A stretch of DNA of 64,000 nt from SAR202 cluster bacterium AC-647-P02_OGT_505m (GCA_009391195.1 VEXB01000004.1:1-64000); one strand, 5' to 3'; shown: positions 1 through 9,230, counted from the stretch's first letter. The notes: generated by a model from the sequence alone, not told the origin. Numbers and translations: made by a program.

Positions 1-190
1 ACAAATATTGGAGAACGAGTATGATGACTGTGTATCGATGCACATTTTGGGTAATCTTGCAGGGCTAGTGGTGCTGATATAAAGTATTTTGGTCAGAGTT
101 ATTTGTTTACCATTCGGTTGACTAGGTGCTAGAGACTAGAAAAGAATCGGATCGGTTTAGCGAAGTCCGCGAGGAATTTTACGTAGTTTT

Positions 191-1246
191 ATGATAAGTG
201 GCGTTTTAGAACGATACAAAGATTTTCTCCCAGTTAATTCGAATACTCCTCTTATTTCGATTGGTGAAGGAGACACTCCACTCGTAAAGTCCTCTCATCT
301 TGGAAACAAAATAGGTTGTAGATCTCTCTTCTTCAAACTAGAGGGTTGTAATCCAACAGGATCATTCAAAGATAGAGGGATGGTCGTTGCGGTAGCGAAA
401 GCTATCGAAAAGGGATTTGACAGTATTGCTTGTGCTTCCACAGGTAACACAAGTGCCTCGGCGGCTGCCTATGGGGCACATTGCGGACTCAGAACCACTT
501 TGATAGTTCCAAAAGGCAATGTAGCTAGAGGCAAATTAGCCCAGGCTGTGGCATATGGTGCACATATAGCGATGGTAGACGGTAGCTTTGACGATGCTCT
601 GGAGATAGTGCAGGAGTTATGTGACAAGCATTCAATTGAATTGGTAAATTCAATTAATCCTAACCGTATAGAAGGACAGAAGACAGCAGCTTTTGAAATA
701 ATTGACGACCTGGGTGACGCACCAGATGCTCTATTCATTCCTGTCGGTAACGCTGGAAATATCACAGCTTATTGGAAGGGGTTCAAAGAGTTCTTTGACA
801 TAGGCAGAAGCAGCATTCTTCCAGTTTTAAACGGATATCAGGCTTTAGGCGCGGCTCCTATAGTAAATGGGGCCCCTGTTGCAGATCCTAAAACGGTTGC
901 TTCGGCTATTAGGATAGGTAATCCCGCCAGTTGGCAAAGCGCTGTCCGAGCACGCGACGAATCAAACGGTGTTATAGCGGCTGTTTCTGATGAGGAAATA
1001 CTGTCAGCATATAGATTGGTTGCCGAATATGAAGGAATATTTTGTGAGCCTGCATCAGCGGCCTCTATTGCAGGACTTCTCAAGCAGGTGGAGGATGGAG
1101 CAGACTACTCTGAAAAGATCATTGTCTGTGTTTTAACAGGAAATGGACTCAAGGATCCAGACGTTGCGAATGAAATTGTTCCAGCATCATTAGGAGAGTA
1201 TAAGGCTGAACTCGGGTCTGTCGAGCAGGCTTTAACCAAATCATGA
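191..1246 (+). CDS. thrC: Threonine synthase
   Basis: This 351-residue PLP enzyme should convert O-phosphohomoserine to threonine, the last step of threonine synthesis, in the cytoplasm. The lysine-containing PLP motif GCNPTGSFKDRG sits near residues 55-66, followed by the serine/threonine-rich ASTGNTSASAAAYG loop and, further on, a phosphate-binding VGNAGN segment. The length matches the short thrC class rather than the 430-residue E. coli type. The ATG is preceded by a GAGGA stretch at an unusually long distance, so the start is only moderately secure. The stop overlaps the folE start by 4 nt, so it is the first gene of a thrC-folE-acyltransferase operon. I see no leader peptide or riboswitch in the 190 nt before it. 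Confidence 0.93.
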   Translation: MISGVLERYKDFLPVNSNTPLISIGEGDTPLVKSSHLGNKIGCRSLFFKLEGCNPTGSFKDRGMVVAVAKAIEKGFDSIACASTGNTSASAAAYGAHCGLRTTLIVPKGNVARGKLAQAVAYGAHIAMVDGSFDDALEIVQELCDKHSIELVNSINPNRIEGQKTAAFEIIDDLGDAPDALFIPVGNAGNITAYWKGFKEFFDIGRSSILPVLNGYQALGAAPIVNGAPVADPKTVASAIRIGNPASWQSAVRARDESNGVIAAVSDEEILSAYRLVAEYEGIFCEPASAASIAGLLKQVEDGADYSEKIIVCVLTGNGLKDPDVANEIVPASLGEYKAELGSVEQALTKS

Positions 1247-1845
1247 AGTGTTCTGGATTCCAGCAGGATCCGGCAAATAACTTACCTTTGCAGTCGATTA
1301 TATCGGCAGTAAAAAATATGTTGATCGCTGTAGGAGAGAACCCTGAAAGAGAGGGCTTAAAAAATACCCCTAAGAGAGTTGGAGAATTTTATTTAGATTT
1401 TTTTTCTGGATTAAATGAGGATCCCATATTTGAGCTTAAGACTGATTTTGATGAGGACCACTACGAACCAGTTATAATCACAAACATCGAATTCTTCTCT
1501 ATTTGTGAACATCATTTGCTTCCTTTCGTCGGTTATGCTCATTTGGGCTACATACCCAATGGCAAGGTTGTAGGGGTAAGTAAGCTTGTCAGGGTTCTTG
1601 ATATTTTTTCCAGAAGACCTCAGATTCAAGAGAGGCTTGCTGACCAAGTGGTCGACACTATACATAAAGAGCTTGGGTCGAATGCGACTTATCTATTTCT
1701 CTCAGCTGAGCATATGTGTATGACCTTGAGAGGGGTAAGAAAATCGGGCAGCCATATTGTCACTTCAACTGAAAGAGGAGATAAGGTTGGTTTAGAGTTA
1801 ATCAAATCTGGGATTTCAATAGACGCGTTGAAAGGATCCGAATGA
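1243..1845 (+). CDS. folE: GTP cyclohydrolase I
   Basis: The product should convert GTP to 7,8-dihydroneopterin triphosphate, the entry step of tetrahydrofolate synthesis. The zinc and catalytic signatures are complete: SICEHHLLPFVGYAHLGYIP at about residues 85-105 and SAEHMCMTLRGV at about residues 150-162 supply the Cys, His and Cys ligands. At 200 residues the protein is of usual length. Both ends overlap the neighbours by 4 nt (ATGA), which points to translational coupling with thrC and the following acyltransferase gene. Two later folate genes, folP and folK, lie about 18 kb away on the same strand, so the folate pathway is scattered. Confidence 0.96.
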   Translation: MKCSGFQQDPANNLPLQSIISAVKNMLIAVGENPEREGLKNTPKRVGEFYLDFFSGLNEDPIFELKTDFDEDHYEPVIITNIEFFSICEHHLLPFVGYAHLGYIPNGKVVGVSKLVRVLDIFSRRPQIQERLADQVVDTIHKELGSNATYLFLSAEHMCMTLRGVRKSGSHIVTSTERGDKVGLELIKSGISIDALKGSE

Positions 1846-2819
1846 CTGAATTTTTTGGACAGGAACATCAACAAACTGTAAAGACATGGGAAACTATCCT
1901 CACGAAGTGTTCGATGGACACGATTTTTATGACACCTGTGTGGCAATCCACATGGTGGAAAAGATTTTCCCCAGGTGGAGATTTGTTTATTGAGGTAGTT
2001 AGTGATGGTGACTTGGATCTGGGGGTTATACCACTGCAGATCACCCAAGGAGTAGCAAGCTTTATTGGTGATTCCGATTTATACGATTATATGGATTTTC
2101 CGGTTGTTTCAGGTAAGGAAGATTTATTTTTTTCGAAAGCCCTAGAAAAGATTAATACTTTGGATTGGCACACTCTTAAACTGGAATCAATTTTTGAAGA
2201 TTCTCCAACTCTAGCATTTATACCTGACGTCGCTAGGAAACTAGGTATGGAAATTGAAATTAATGAGTCTGATAAAACTCCGCTTGTTTCATTGCCCGTC
2301 ACTTGGGAAGATTACCTACTCCAGCTACGTAAAAAAGATAGGCATGAGTTACGCCGGAAGTTTCGTCGACTCAACGCGAACGGTGATAATAATCAAGTCG
2401 AAGTCAGTGTGAATGCTGAAAATGTTGACTCCGTTATGGAAGAGTTTTTTGATCTTATGGCTCTGAGTGGGGAGAATAAAAGTATTTTTCTTGACGCAGG
2501 CAATAGGGGGTTTTTCAAGGACATAGCCACTGCTCTCTCCCTTCAAGGCCAATTTAGATTATTTTTTTTGGAAATAGAGGGAACTAAAGTGGCGACATGT
2601 ATATGCTTCGATTATGGTGATAAATTCCTTCTTTACAACAGTGGATATGACCCCGAGTTTTCGACTTTAAGTGTAGGCTTACTGAATAAAGCAAACACAA
2701 TTGCGACTGCTATAGAACTCTCTAAGAAGCAGTATAATTTCCTTAAAGGTACGGAAAGATATAAGTATCATCTGGGTGCTCAAGAGACCTCTGTATTTGA
2801 CATAAATATTGGTAAGTGA
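1842..2819 (+). CDS. BioF2/CelD-type GNAT acyltransferase-like protein
   Basis: This 325-residue protein resembles the CelD/BioF2 (GNAT-like, FemAB-related) family. The middle carries a basic RHELRRKFRRL stretch (about residues 168-178), and the last third has the typical YNSGYDPEF...GLLNKANTIATAIE run with a YNFLKGTERYKYHLG ending, which is characteristic of these acyl or aminoacyl transferases. The donor and acceptor cannot be read from sequence. The start codon overlaps the folE stop (ATGA), and a MshA-like glycosyltransferase follows after about 100 nt, so an envelope- or glycoconjugate-related role is possible. No signal peptide is visible. Confidence 0.72.
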   Translation: MTEFFGQEHQQTVKTWETILTKCSMDTIFMTPVWQSTWWKRFSPGGDLFIEVVSDGDLDLGVIPLQITQGVASFIGDSDLYDYMDFPVVSGKEDLFFSKALEKINTLDWHTLKLESIFEDSPTLAFIPDVARKLGMEIEINESDKTPLVSLPVTWEDYLLQLRKKDRHELRRKFRRLNANGDNNQVEVSVNAENVDSVMEEFFDLMALSGENKSIFLDAGNRGFFKDIATALSLQGQFRLFFLEIEGTKVATCICFDYGDKFLLYNSGYDPEFSTLSVGLLNKANTIATAIELSKKQYNFLKGTERYKYHLGAQETSVFDINIGK

Positions 2820-2924
2820 ATTCCCCTATTTGGTACAATGTTAGGTGGCATAATTTGCAATGTTTCAGATCAGTCAGGAATAATCTTCACTTATATAGAC
2901 TGTAGGTGGCTGTAAAAGGATCCT

Positions 2925-4142
2925 ATGCGTTTAGCTCTAATTAGCTTTCATGGTTGCCCGGTAGCCCGTTTGGGTGAGAAAGATACAGGTGGCATGAATG
3001 TTTACGTTTTGAATCTTGCTAATGAATTAGGCAACTTGGGTCATCAGGTAGACGTTTTTACGAGATACCATGATGCTAAGGATCCCCAGATTGTAGAGTT
3101 GGGATCAAACGTAAGAGTGATCCATTTGAGTGGAGGACCATTATCAGAGACAAAGGAAGACTTGTCTCTCCATACTTCCAGTTTTGCAGCCGATTTGCAC
3201 GAGTTCATATCTAGGGAATCAATTAACTATGATCTTGTTCACAGTCATTACTGGTTGTCAGGGAAAATAGCTTCTGAAATTTCTCGAATTTGCAGGATTC
3301 CACACGTATCTACTTTTCACACTCTAGCCAAAACAAAGTTAAGGGCGCGGGCTGGTGAGAAAGAGACTTTCTACAGGGCTAATGTAGAGACAGAAATAAT
3401 GCGGTCTGCTAACACCGTATTAGTACTGACAGATAAAGAAAGGGAAGACATTAGAGAACTTTACAATGTTCCCTCAGAAAGGATTACAGTTATACCCGCG
3501 GGAGTTGATACAGGTCGATTTAATGCTGAAGACAAGGTAACTTCTCGCAAACGTCTTCACATTCCGGACAAAGAAACCATTCTTTTTGTAGGGCGTATTG
3601 AACCTATCAAAGGCCTCGATATACTTATTGATGCTTTAAAGACCCTATCAAATTCCAGAGACCTGCAACTAATAATTGTTGGAGGCAACCTGTCAGGGGA
3701 CAAGGAGCTAATTGCCTTACGAAAACAGGCCGAACATCTTGGAATATCAGAGATGATCGATTTTAGAGGTTCTGTCGAACAATCAGAACTTAAATACTAT
3801 TACTCAGCTGCAGATGTGTTTGTGCTCCCGTCTCATTATGAGAGCTTTGGGTTGGTAGCATTGGAAGCAATGGCTTGTGGGACCCCAGTCGTAGCTTCTC
3901 GTGTAGGGGGTATCCCATCTTTTTTGGATGATGGTGATACAGGTTACTTGATCCCTTGGAGATGCCCGGAACCATTCGCAGACAAGATAGAAATTCTTCT
4001 TGAAAATCCAGATCTAAGGGCATATATGGGAAAATCAGCTGGACTGAAGGCTTATCAGATGAACTGGTCTGGTATTGCGAGTAGAATGGCCACTTTATAT
4101 GGTACTGTCATTGAAGAATATGACTTAAGACAAGCCGTCTGA
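2925..4142 (+). CDS. GT4 glycosyltransferase, MshA-like
   Basis: This 405-residue GT-B retaining glycosyltransferase has a sugar-nucleotide binding C-half with [14 protein letters not shown] near residue 223 and the E-x7-E motif ESFGLVALE near residue 305. Its N-half has the [11 protein letters not shown] segment and VHSHYWLSG, both close to the consensus I recall for mycothiol D-inositol-3-phosphate glycosyltransferase MshA and sucrose-phosphate synthases. The [11 protein letters not shown] region after HSHYWLSG also follows the MshA pattern. A GGATCC element just before the ATG serves as a short Shine-Dalgarno site. MshD-like and MshB-like genes lie next to it. Substrate identity is an inference; a general UDP-sugar glycosyltransferase is the alternative. 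Confidence 0.82.
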   Translation: MRLALISFHGCPVARLGEKDTGGMNVYVLNLANELGNLGHQVDVFTRYHDAKDPQIVELGSNVRVIHLSGGPLSETKEDLSLHTSSFAADLHEFISRESINYDLVHSHYWLSGKIASEISRICRIPHVSTFHTLAKTKLRARAGEKETFYRANVETEIMRSANTVLVLTDKEREDIRELYNVPSERITVIPAGVDTGRFNAEDKVTSRKRLHIPDKETILFVGRIEPIKGLDILIDALKTLSNSRDLQLIIVGGNLSGDKELIALRKQAEHLGISEMIDFRGSVEQSELKYYYSAADVFVLPSHYESFGLVALEAMACGTPVVASRVGGIPSFLDDGDTGYLIPWRCPEPFADKIEILLENPDLRAYMGKSAGLKAYQMNWSGIASRMATLYGTVIEEYDLRQAV

Positions 4143-4163
4143 TTTGGTTCCTTGCAATTTAAG

Positions 4164-5117
4164 CTAACTGTTATGTGATGTGAGTTCATACCACTCGGTT
4201 TCAGATACCAATTGGAAACCAAGGCTGCTATAGAGTTTCCTAGCTGGAATATTTTCAGAATCAACCTCTAGTTCGATCGCGCCAACATTTTTTCCTATCA
4301 GGTGGTACATTCCTGCGGTCACAACTGCTCTGCCAAGTCTCTGTCCTCTGAACTCTGGGGCCACTCCAGTCATTGAAACCCAACCAGTTGACTCAGACCC
4401 ATTGGAGGCAAATAGAGTCCAGTTGTATCCAGCCAATTTGTTATTTTGTCTAATTACCAAAATACCTTCTTCCCCACTTCTTTCCATGGAGATTCTCTTT
4501 GAAATTTCTTCTTCAGTATTTGGGGAAAATCCCCAATGTTTTCCAAAGGCTTCGTTTTGGAGCTTGGTAAATTCTGATAATTCGATTTTTGGGTCCAGGG
4601 GAGCGATAGAGAATTCTTCTGGCAGACTATATTCAGGGAAGTTTAATTTGTCAGGAGTATCGCATCTCAAATTCATGTATTCTTTGACTTTGACCCATCC
4701 ATGACGATCGAGAGTGCTGCCCCATTCAGGATCAGATTTAGCAATTTGAACATGCATAAATTTTAGATTTCGCGTCTCTTGGTATATGCGCGCAAGTTGT
4801 TCAAAGTTGGTAGTGATTGCTCTTCGCTTAGCGTGTGGTTTTATTGTTTGTATCGCAACAATTCTGTCGATGGACGGTTCACAGATGAAATGCATGAATC
4901 CATTGATGGATTTATCATCTGTTTCATCCATTGAGATAAAACAATCGTTAGTCGGGTTGCCCTTTGGCATAGAGTGCCAGTCTCTGAATAGGGATTCACT
5001 GACTTCCTTCTCCGTTCCCATTGATTCGGAAGCTTCATTCAAATATTTGACAACTTTAGCTGTGTCATCCCAGTTAAACTGTCTTATTGACTTAGCGTGG
5101 TACAAATATTGCCTCAT
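4164..5117 (-). CDS. Double-GNAT acetyltransferase, MshD-like
   Basis: The 317-residue product has the length and layout of two-domain GNAT proteins. The C-terminal domain is intact, with the acetyl-CoA pyrophosphate loop VAPEFRGQRLGRAVV near residues 250-265 and the closing ELEVDSENIPARKLYSSLGF motif. The N-terminal GNAT domain looks degenerate, as in mycothiol synthase MshD, which joins acetyl groups to Cys-GlcN-Ins. It lies convergently between an MshA-like glycosyltransferase and an MshB-like deacetylase gene, which is the main reason to suspect a thiol role. ATG at 5117 was preferred to the upstream GTG at 5123; neither has a strong ribosome site. Confidence 0.75.
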   Translation of the reverse strand: MRQYLYHAKSIRQFNWDDTAKVVKYLNEASESMGTEKEVSESLFRDWHSMPKGNPTNDCFISMDETDDKSINGFMHFICEPSIDRIVAIQTIKPHAKRRAITTNFEQLARIYQETRNLKFMHVQIAKSDPEWGSTLDRHGWVKVKEYMNLRCDTPDKLNFPEYSLPEEFSIAPLDPKIELSEFTKLQNEAFGKHWGFSPNTEEEISKRISMERSGEEGILVIRQNNKLAGYNWTLFASNGSESTGWVSMTGVAPEFRGQRLGRAVVTAGMYHLIGKNVGAIELEVDSENIPARKLYSSLGFQLVSETEWYELTSHNS

Positions 5118-5499
5118 AAACACTTTTCGAATTGGAAAAACATAAATATATCAAAGTTAATTTATTGATGTTCCGATTCGCTATATTTGAAGAATTAACC
5201 TTCTCGCATTTGTTAGTAAATTCAGTTTTATTATTTATAAAAATCAAATCTCTTAAAGACCTTACTGTGATTCATACGGCACGATGATATCCCAATATTT
5301 AATTTCCAGCCAAAATGAAGCTATTTGTTACAGGCTGTACTAAGCTTGACTATGTGGATAACTATATTGAAACTCTTCAGCCTGGAGAGAATAATTCAGT
5401 TATATTTGTTTTAACATTTCATGGGAAAAACACAGAAAAATTTTGTTACAACATAGACAAGTTTAAGACCTCCCTTATTCGGGAGTAGAGGTACCGAAA
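5118..5499. other. Intergenic region between divergent MshD-like and PIG-L genes
   Basis: This AT-rich stretch of about 380 nt separates divergent genes and so should hold promoters for both. No consensus promoter or operator stands out. It contains one uninterrupted 57-codon ATG reading frame (listed separately) and a short CTCCC-N6-GGGAG hairpin a few nucleotides before the PIG-L start. Confidence 0.4.
5315..5488 (+). CDS. Possible 57-residue small protein
   Basis: An ATG frame of 57 codons, below the ORF-track cut-off, runs without interruption and ends 11 nt before the PIG-L deacetylase start. The predicted peptide begins MKLFVTGCTKLDYVD and contains two cysteines. I do not recognise it. 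There is no convincing Shine-Dalgarno site before its ATG, and in such AT-rich DNA a chance frame of this length is quite possible, so this is listed only as a candidate upstream or leader ORF. Confidence 0.22.
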   Translation: MKLFVTGCTKLDYVDNYIETLQPGENNSVIFVLTFHGKNTEKFCYNIDKFKTSLIRE

Positions 5500-6219
5500 A
5501 TGGAAAATAACAACTCTTTCCCGGTCCCAGGAAGAGCCTTAGTAATAACCCCACATCCCGATGATTCTGAATTAGGCTGTGGAGGCACGGTAGCGAAATG
5601 GATAAAACAAGGTACTGAAGTTGTTTATGTGCTTTGTACTAACGGAGACAAGGGCTCTTCTGATCCTGATATGACTTCTCATAAACTGGCGGAGTTAAGG
5701 AAAATAGAGCAACAGAAAGCGGCAGAAATTTTGGGTGTCGCGGAAGTGGTAAGGCTTGATTATGAAGATGGCTCACTAGAAGATACACCGTTATTCAGAG
5801 GTCAAATAGTGGAAGCGATTAGAAGATTTAGACCTGATGTAGCACTTTTCACAGACCCTTTAAGAACGGAATTTTATCTACACAGGGATCATAGAATTGC
5901 AGGAACTGTTACCCTCGATGCTCTCTTCCCATATGCCCGAGATCGGCTTCATTATCCCGATCACGAATCCGAAGGGTTACTACCACATAAAACCCCTGAT
6001 GCCTTAATGTGGGGGAGCGAGTCTCCCGATACCTTCATCAATATAACTGGGTCGATTGATAAGAAAATAGAAGCACTGGTTGCCCATAAGACACAGATTC
6101 CGAGCTGTGAAGAAAGTGATGAATTGGCCAACTTAGTTAAGGTCACCGCTGCTAGGGTTGGTAGCCGGTGTGATTATAAATATGCGGAAGGCTTTCGGAG
6201 AATCTCATTTAGCCTATGA
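5500..6219 (+). CDS. PIG-L/LmbE-family N-acetylglucosaminyl deacetylase (MshB/BshB-like)
   Basis: This 239-residue zinc hydrolase carries the family signature PHPDDSELGCGG near residues 18-29, giving the His-Asp-Asp metal and base residues, and HRDHR near residue 129, giving the third zinc ligand. Relatives remove N-acetyl groups from GlcNAc conjugates, including GlcNAc-inositol (MshB) and GlcNAc-malate (BshB), as well as glycolipids and antibiotics. The gene overlaps the PHP phosphatase start by 4 nt (ATGA), so the two are probably co-translated. With the MshA-like and MshD-like genes next door, a low-molecular-weight thiol pathway is a reasonable inference, not a demonstration. Confidence 0.85.
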   Translation: MENNNSFPVPGRALVITPHPDDSELGCGGTVAKWIKQGTEVVYVLCTNGDKGSSDPDMTSHKLAELRKIEQQKAAEILGVAEVVRLDYEDGSLEDTPLFRGQIVEAIRRFRPDVALFTDPLRTEFYLHRDHRIAGTVTLDALFPYARDRLHYPDHESEGLLPHKTPDALMWGSESPDTFINITGSIDKKIEALVAHKTQIPSCEESDELANLVKVTAARVGSRCDYKYAEGFRRISFSL

Positions 6220-6977
6220 ACTTTCCCTTATTTGACCTGCATAATCATCTTCTTCCACTAATTGATGATGGTCCTAATAGTATGGATGAGACAATTAAGA
6301 TTGTTGAATTGTCTGAAATGCAAGGTGTCCGAACCATAATAGCTACTCCGCACAAAAAGGACGTAAATGAGCTGCATTCAATTGAATTTGTCAGAGGCCT
6401 TCTCAAAAAAGTAAATCAAATTTGTAAATCGAGAGGTTATTCGATTAGTTTGAAATTGGGAATGGAGAACCATTTGGATTCAAGGTTGCTAGATGATATC
6501 AAAGCTGGCAAGGCTTTACCGATGGGAGATAGTAAATATATTTTGCTGGAGATGCCCTATGATAGAAAATCAAATTTAGTTGAGGATGTTTTGGGTCAAA
6601 TCCAGAAAATCGGATTGATTCCTATAATAGCTCATCCTGAAAGAATGGAATTGTTCCAGTACGACCCAGCTCTATTGTTTAATCTGGTAGACGAAGGGAT
6701 GTTAACCCAGATAACTGCGAGCAGCGTATATGGAAAATTTGGCGACGAGGTTCAAAGATTTACGAAGCAGATTTTGCGTTGTAATTTGGGGCATATACTC
6801 GCCTCGGACGCACATATGTCTACAGGTCCCAGGCCTCCGGATCTATTGAAAGGGTATTTTGAGGTTTCTAAAATAGTTGGGAGAGATGCTGCAAAGGATA
6901 TGGTAAGTACACTTCCAGGGGCTATATTAGAGAATAACGCGCTGGATATAAAACCACCAATATTGATAAAAGATTGA
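6216..6977 (+). CDS. PHP-domain phosphatase, CpsB/YwqE-like
   Basis: This 253-residue protein has the full polymerase-and-histidinol-phosphatase metal set: DLHNHLLPLIDDGP at residues 6-19, ATPHKK near 44, GMEN near 87, AHPER near 140 and ASDAHMSTGPRP near 194. This pattern matches the CpsB/CapC/YwqE branch, known as manganese-dependent tyrosine-protein phosphatases acting on polysaccharide-export kinases. No capsule kinase or polysaccharide genes are in the window. Instead it is translationally coupled to a sugar deacetylase, so a small phosphosugar substrate should be considered. Confidence 0.82.
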   Translation: MNFPLFDLHNHLLPLIDDGPNSMDETIKIVELSEMQGVRTIIATPHKKDVNELHSIEFVRGLLKKVNQICKSRGYSISLKLGMENHLDSRLLDDIKAGKALPMGDSKYILLEMPYDRKSNLVEDVLGQIQKIGLIPIIAHPERMELFQYDPALLFNLVDEGMLTQITASSVYGKFGDEVQRFTKQILRCNLGHILASDAHMSTGPRPPDLLKGYFEVSKIVGRDAAKDMVSTLPGAILENNALDIKPPILIKD

Positions 6978-6991
6978 TTTGCAAAAAAGCG

Positions 6992-7621
6992 CTATCTGAG
7001 ATGTCTACGAACAATATCCCAAACCTTTTCACTTATAGATTCGCTTGTTTGATTTGCATTAATTACTGTCCAAAGATTCTGGTCATTCTCAGAAATTTTT
7101 AGATATCCATCTCTAACTTTCTTGTGAAAGTCGATATTTTCTAGTTCCCACCTGTCTAAAGTACCTTTTTGTTTCCTTTGGAAAGAGTCTTCGGGATTAA
7201 TATCCAGTAGAAATGCAATGTCTGGATTAAGATCATCAGTTGCCAACATATTTACATAATCAATATGTTGGATATCTATACCTCGTCCGAATCCCTGATA
7301 TGCAAGAGTAGAGTAGGTGTATCTATCCAGGACTACGACATGATCATTGGCCAAAGCGGGAATTATTTTATTTTTGACAAGGGCTCTTCGTGAAGCCGAA
7401 AGAAGAAATAATTCTGAATAGCCGTCGAGATCACTGCTAGTCTGAAGCCATTCTCTTATTTTTTCACCGGTTTCAGTATCACCTGGCTCTCTGAGGTGGA
7501 GACAATTTATTCCTTCTCTATCGAGCTGACGTGTGAGGAGATGGGATTGCGTGCTCTTTCCGCTGCCCTCTACTCCCTCAAAAACTATAAAGAGACCTCT
7601 GTTGCCTACAGATTTAGTCAT
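6992..7621 (-). CDS. tmk: Thymidylate kinase
   Basis: The 209-residue product should phosphorylate dTMP to dTDP. It shows the P-loop FEGVEGSGKSTQ at about residues 14-25, the DRY motif in VVLDRYTYSTLAYQG near residue 95, and the LID-like RKQKGTLDRWE near residue 150. Length is typical for bacterial Tmk. The ATG overlaps the stop of the upstream SpoIIIAA-like ATPase gene by 4 nt, so it is the last gene of that minus-strand operon. It converges on the PHP phosphatase with only 14 nt between stops. Confidence 0.96.
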   Translation of the reverse strand: MTKSVGNRGLFIVFEGVEGSGKSTQSHLLTRQLDREGINCLHLREPGDTETGEKIREWLQTSSDLDGYSELFLLSASRRALVKNKIIPALANDHVVVLDRYTYSTLAYQGFGRGIDIQHIDYVNMLATDDLNPDIAFLLDINPEDSFQRKQKGTLDRWELENIDFHKKVRDGYLKISENDQNLWTVINANQTSESISEKVWDIVRRHLR

Positions 7622-9204
7622 GCTTCGGAAATTACAACTCGCCGACGAGGTTCACTTCCAACACTAGATGACTCAAGCCCAAATTGGGTGGCGACTTGAT
7701 GTTGGAGTCTACGGATGTGGGAATTCTGGGGCCTTAATTCAATATCTGATTCCCCTTTACCAACTCTGAGGGCGGCTTTCTCTGCCTCAAGGACAGCCAA
7801 GGAACGGTCCGCATCAGAGACTGATCTTCCCTCGCTTTCCCTAACTATGGCCCTAACGAATTGTTCAATCTGATTAACTGTATTTCTGCGAAGAACAAAA
7901 ACAGGTTTCCCCATCCTTTCTGCTGTTTTTAACGCTTGTGTGCCTCTTCGATGATAATTTTTTGTCGTGACAACAAGATCAGCGATTTTCATGTCCCCCA
8001 CCAGCGTTAATGGGGCATTTAGAGTTTTTATAATTTGATCTATTCTGCCTCTGTTTACCCCGTATGGGAGAACACTGGTAATTTTGACGGATTCAGAAAA
8101 GAATTTAGCCGGGGATTCCTGATGGCCATTTCCGTTGCTATTGTCAGAAGTGCTGAGAGTCTTCATATTATTCGTTTCAACCGACTTTTGGCTTACAATA
8201 GCTCCTTCTTCATTTAGGGATCTTACTTCGGATGAGATTGATTGCTTTCGAAGCATCCTATCTACAGTACTTGCGACGTCATCGTGCACATTGACTATGT
8301 CCCACCCTTGTATCTCGACGAGTATGTCAAAAGTAGGTGGTGCATTTCGCTCTAATACAGTTTTCTGCGACCGACGTCTTCGAGCCTCTATATCTCCGAG
8401 GGTGACAGTATGGATTCCTCCCACTAGGTCAGATAATGTGGGGTTCATAATAAGATTCTCTAATTGGTTCCCATGTGCTGTTGCAACAAGCTGCACTCCT
8501 CGTTCAGCAATAGTTCTCGCTGCATTCGCTTCTCTTTCCGTACCGATTTCATCGATGACTATAACTTCCGGCATGTGGTTTTCAACCGCCTCAATCATTA
8601 CGCCATGTTGTTCGGTAGGGGAGGGGACTTGCATTCGTCTTGCTCTTCCAATTGCCCTATGAGGAATATCTCCATCTCCAGCTATTTCATTGGATGTATC
8701 AACGACTATAACCCTTTTCCCAGCATCATCTGCCAAAACTCTTGCGACTTCTCTCAACATCGTGGTTTTTCCGACACCCGGTTTTCCTAGTAGGAGAACA
8801 CTTTTTCCTGATGTAACCAAATCTTCTATAATCCGGATGGTTCCATATACGGCTCTCCCCACTCTGAAGGTAATACCTACAACCTTTCCACTGCGGTTCC
8901 TTATTGCAGAAATTCGGTGAAGAGTTCGCTCTATGCCAGCTCGATTGTCTAATCCGAACATACCTACTTTAGCGACAGAGAAATCTAGATCTGATTGATC
9001 TACTTCTGCGATGTCAATGAGTTCATTGATACCAAGGAAGCGGGCTTCAGGAGGACGGCCGAGGTCGAGCACCACCTCTAGTAGCTCTTCGAGGTTCGCA
9101 TGAGCCAGAAGCTTATTTCTGATTCGGTCAGGAATAACCTCTATCAATAGCTGTAAGTCGGTATCTTTTTCCTGAGTAAATATGGGACTGTTACCTACTT
9201 CCAC
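7618..9204 (-). CDS. SpoIIIAA/Ycf45-like AAA ATPase with C-terminal R3H domain
   Basis: This 528-residue protein combines a secretion-type ATPase core, with Walker A LLLGKPGVGKTT near residue 140 and Walker B EVIVIDEIGTE near residue 215, with a C-terminal R3H single-stranded nucleic-acid binding domain (ELRPQNSHIRRLQHQVA near residue 495). A low-complexity linker around residues 325-365 joins the halves. This architecture matches cyanobacterial Ycf45 and the R3H nucleic-acid binding proteins of non-sporulating bacteria, whose job is unknown. The start is GTG at 9204. The stop overlaps tmk by 4 nt, and pdxT lies just upstream. Confidence 0.85.
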   Translation of the reverse strand: MEVGNSPIFTQEKDTDLQLLIEVIPDRIRNKLLAHANLEELLEVVLDLGRPPEARFLGINELIDIAEVDQSDLDFSVAKVGMFGLDNRAGIERTLHRISAIRNRSGKVVGITFRVGRAVYGTIRIIEDLVTSGKSVLLLGKPGVGKTTMLREVARVLADDAGKRVIVVDTSNEIAGDGDIPHRAIGRARRMQVPSPTEQHGVMIEAVENHMPEVIVIDEIGTEREANAARTIAERGVQLVATAHGNQLENLIMNPTLSDLVGGIHTVTLGDIEARRRRSQKTVLERNAPPTFDILVEIQGWDIVNVHDDVASTVDRMLRKQSISSEVRSLNEEGAIVSQKSVETNNMKTLSTSDNSNGNGHQESPAKFFSESVKITSVLPYGVNRGRIDQIIKTLNAPLTLVGDMKIADLVVTTKNYHRRGTQALKTAERMGKPVFVLRRNTVNQIEQFVRAIVRESEGRSVSDADRSLAVLEAEKAALRVGKGESDIELRPQNSHIRRLQHQVATQFGLESSSVGSEPRRRVVISEA

Positions 9205-9230
9205 AGTAACTTCTTTTGTCCCTCCCTATA

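Noticed and set aside
8135-8662. 175-residue plus-strand ORF
   Set aside because: It is antisense to the SpoIIIAA/R3H ATPase gene, whose motifs are complete, and has no recognisable family pattern.
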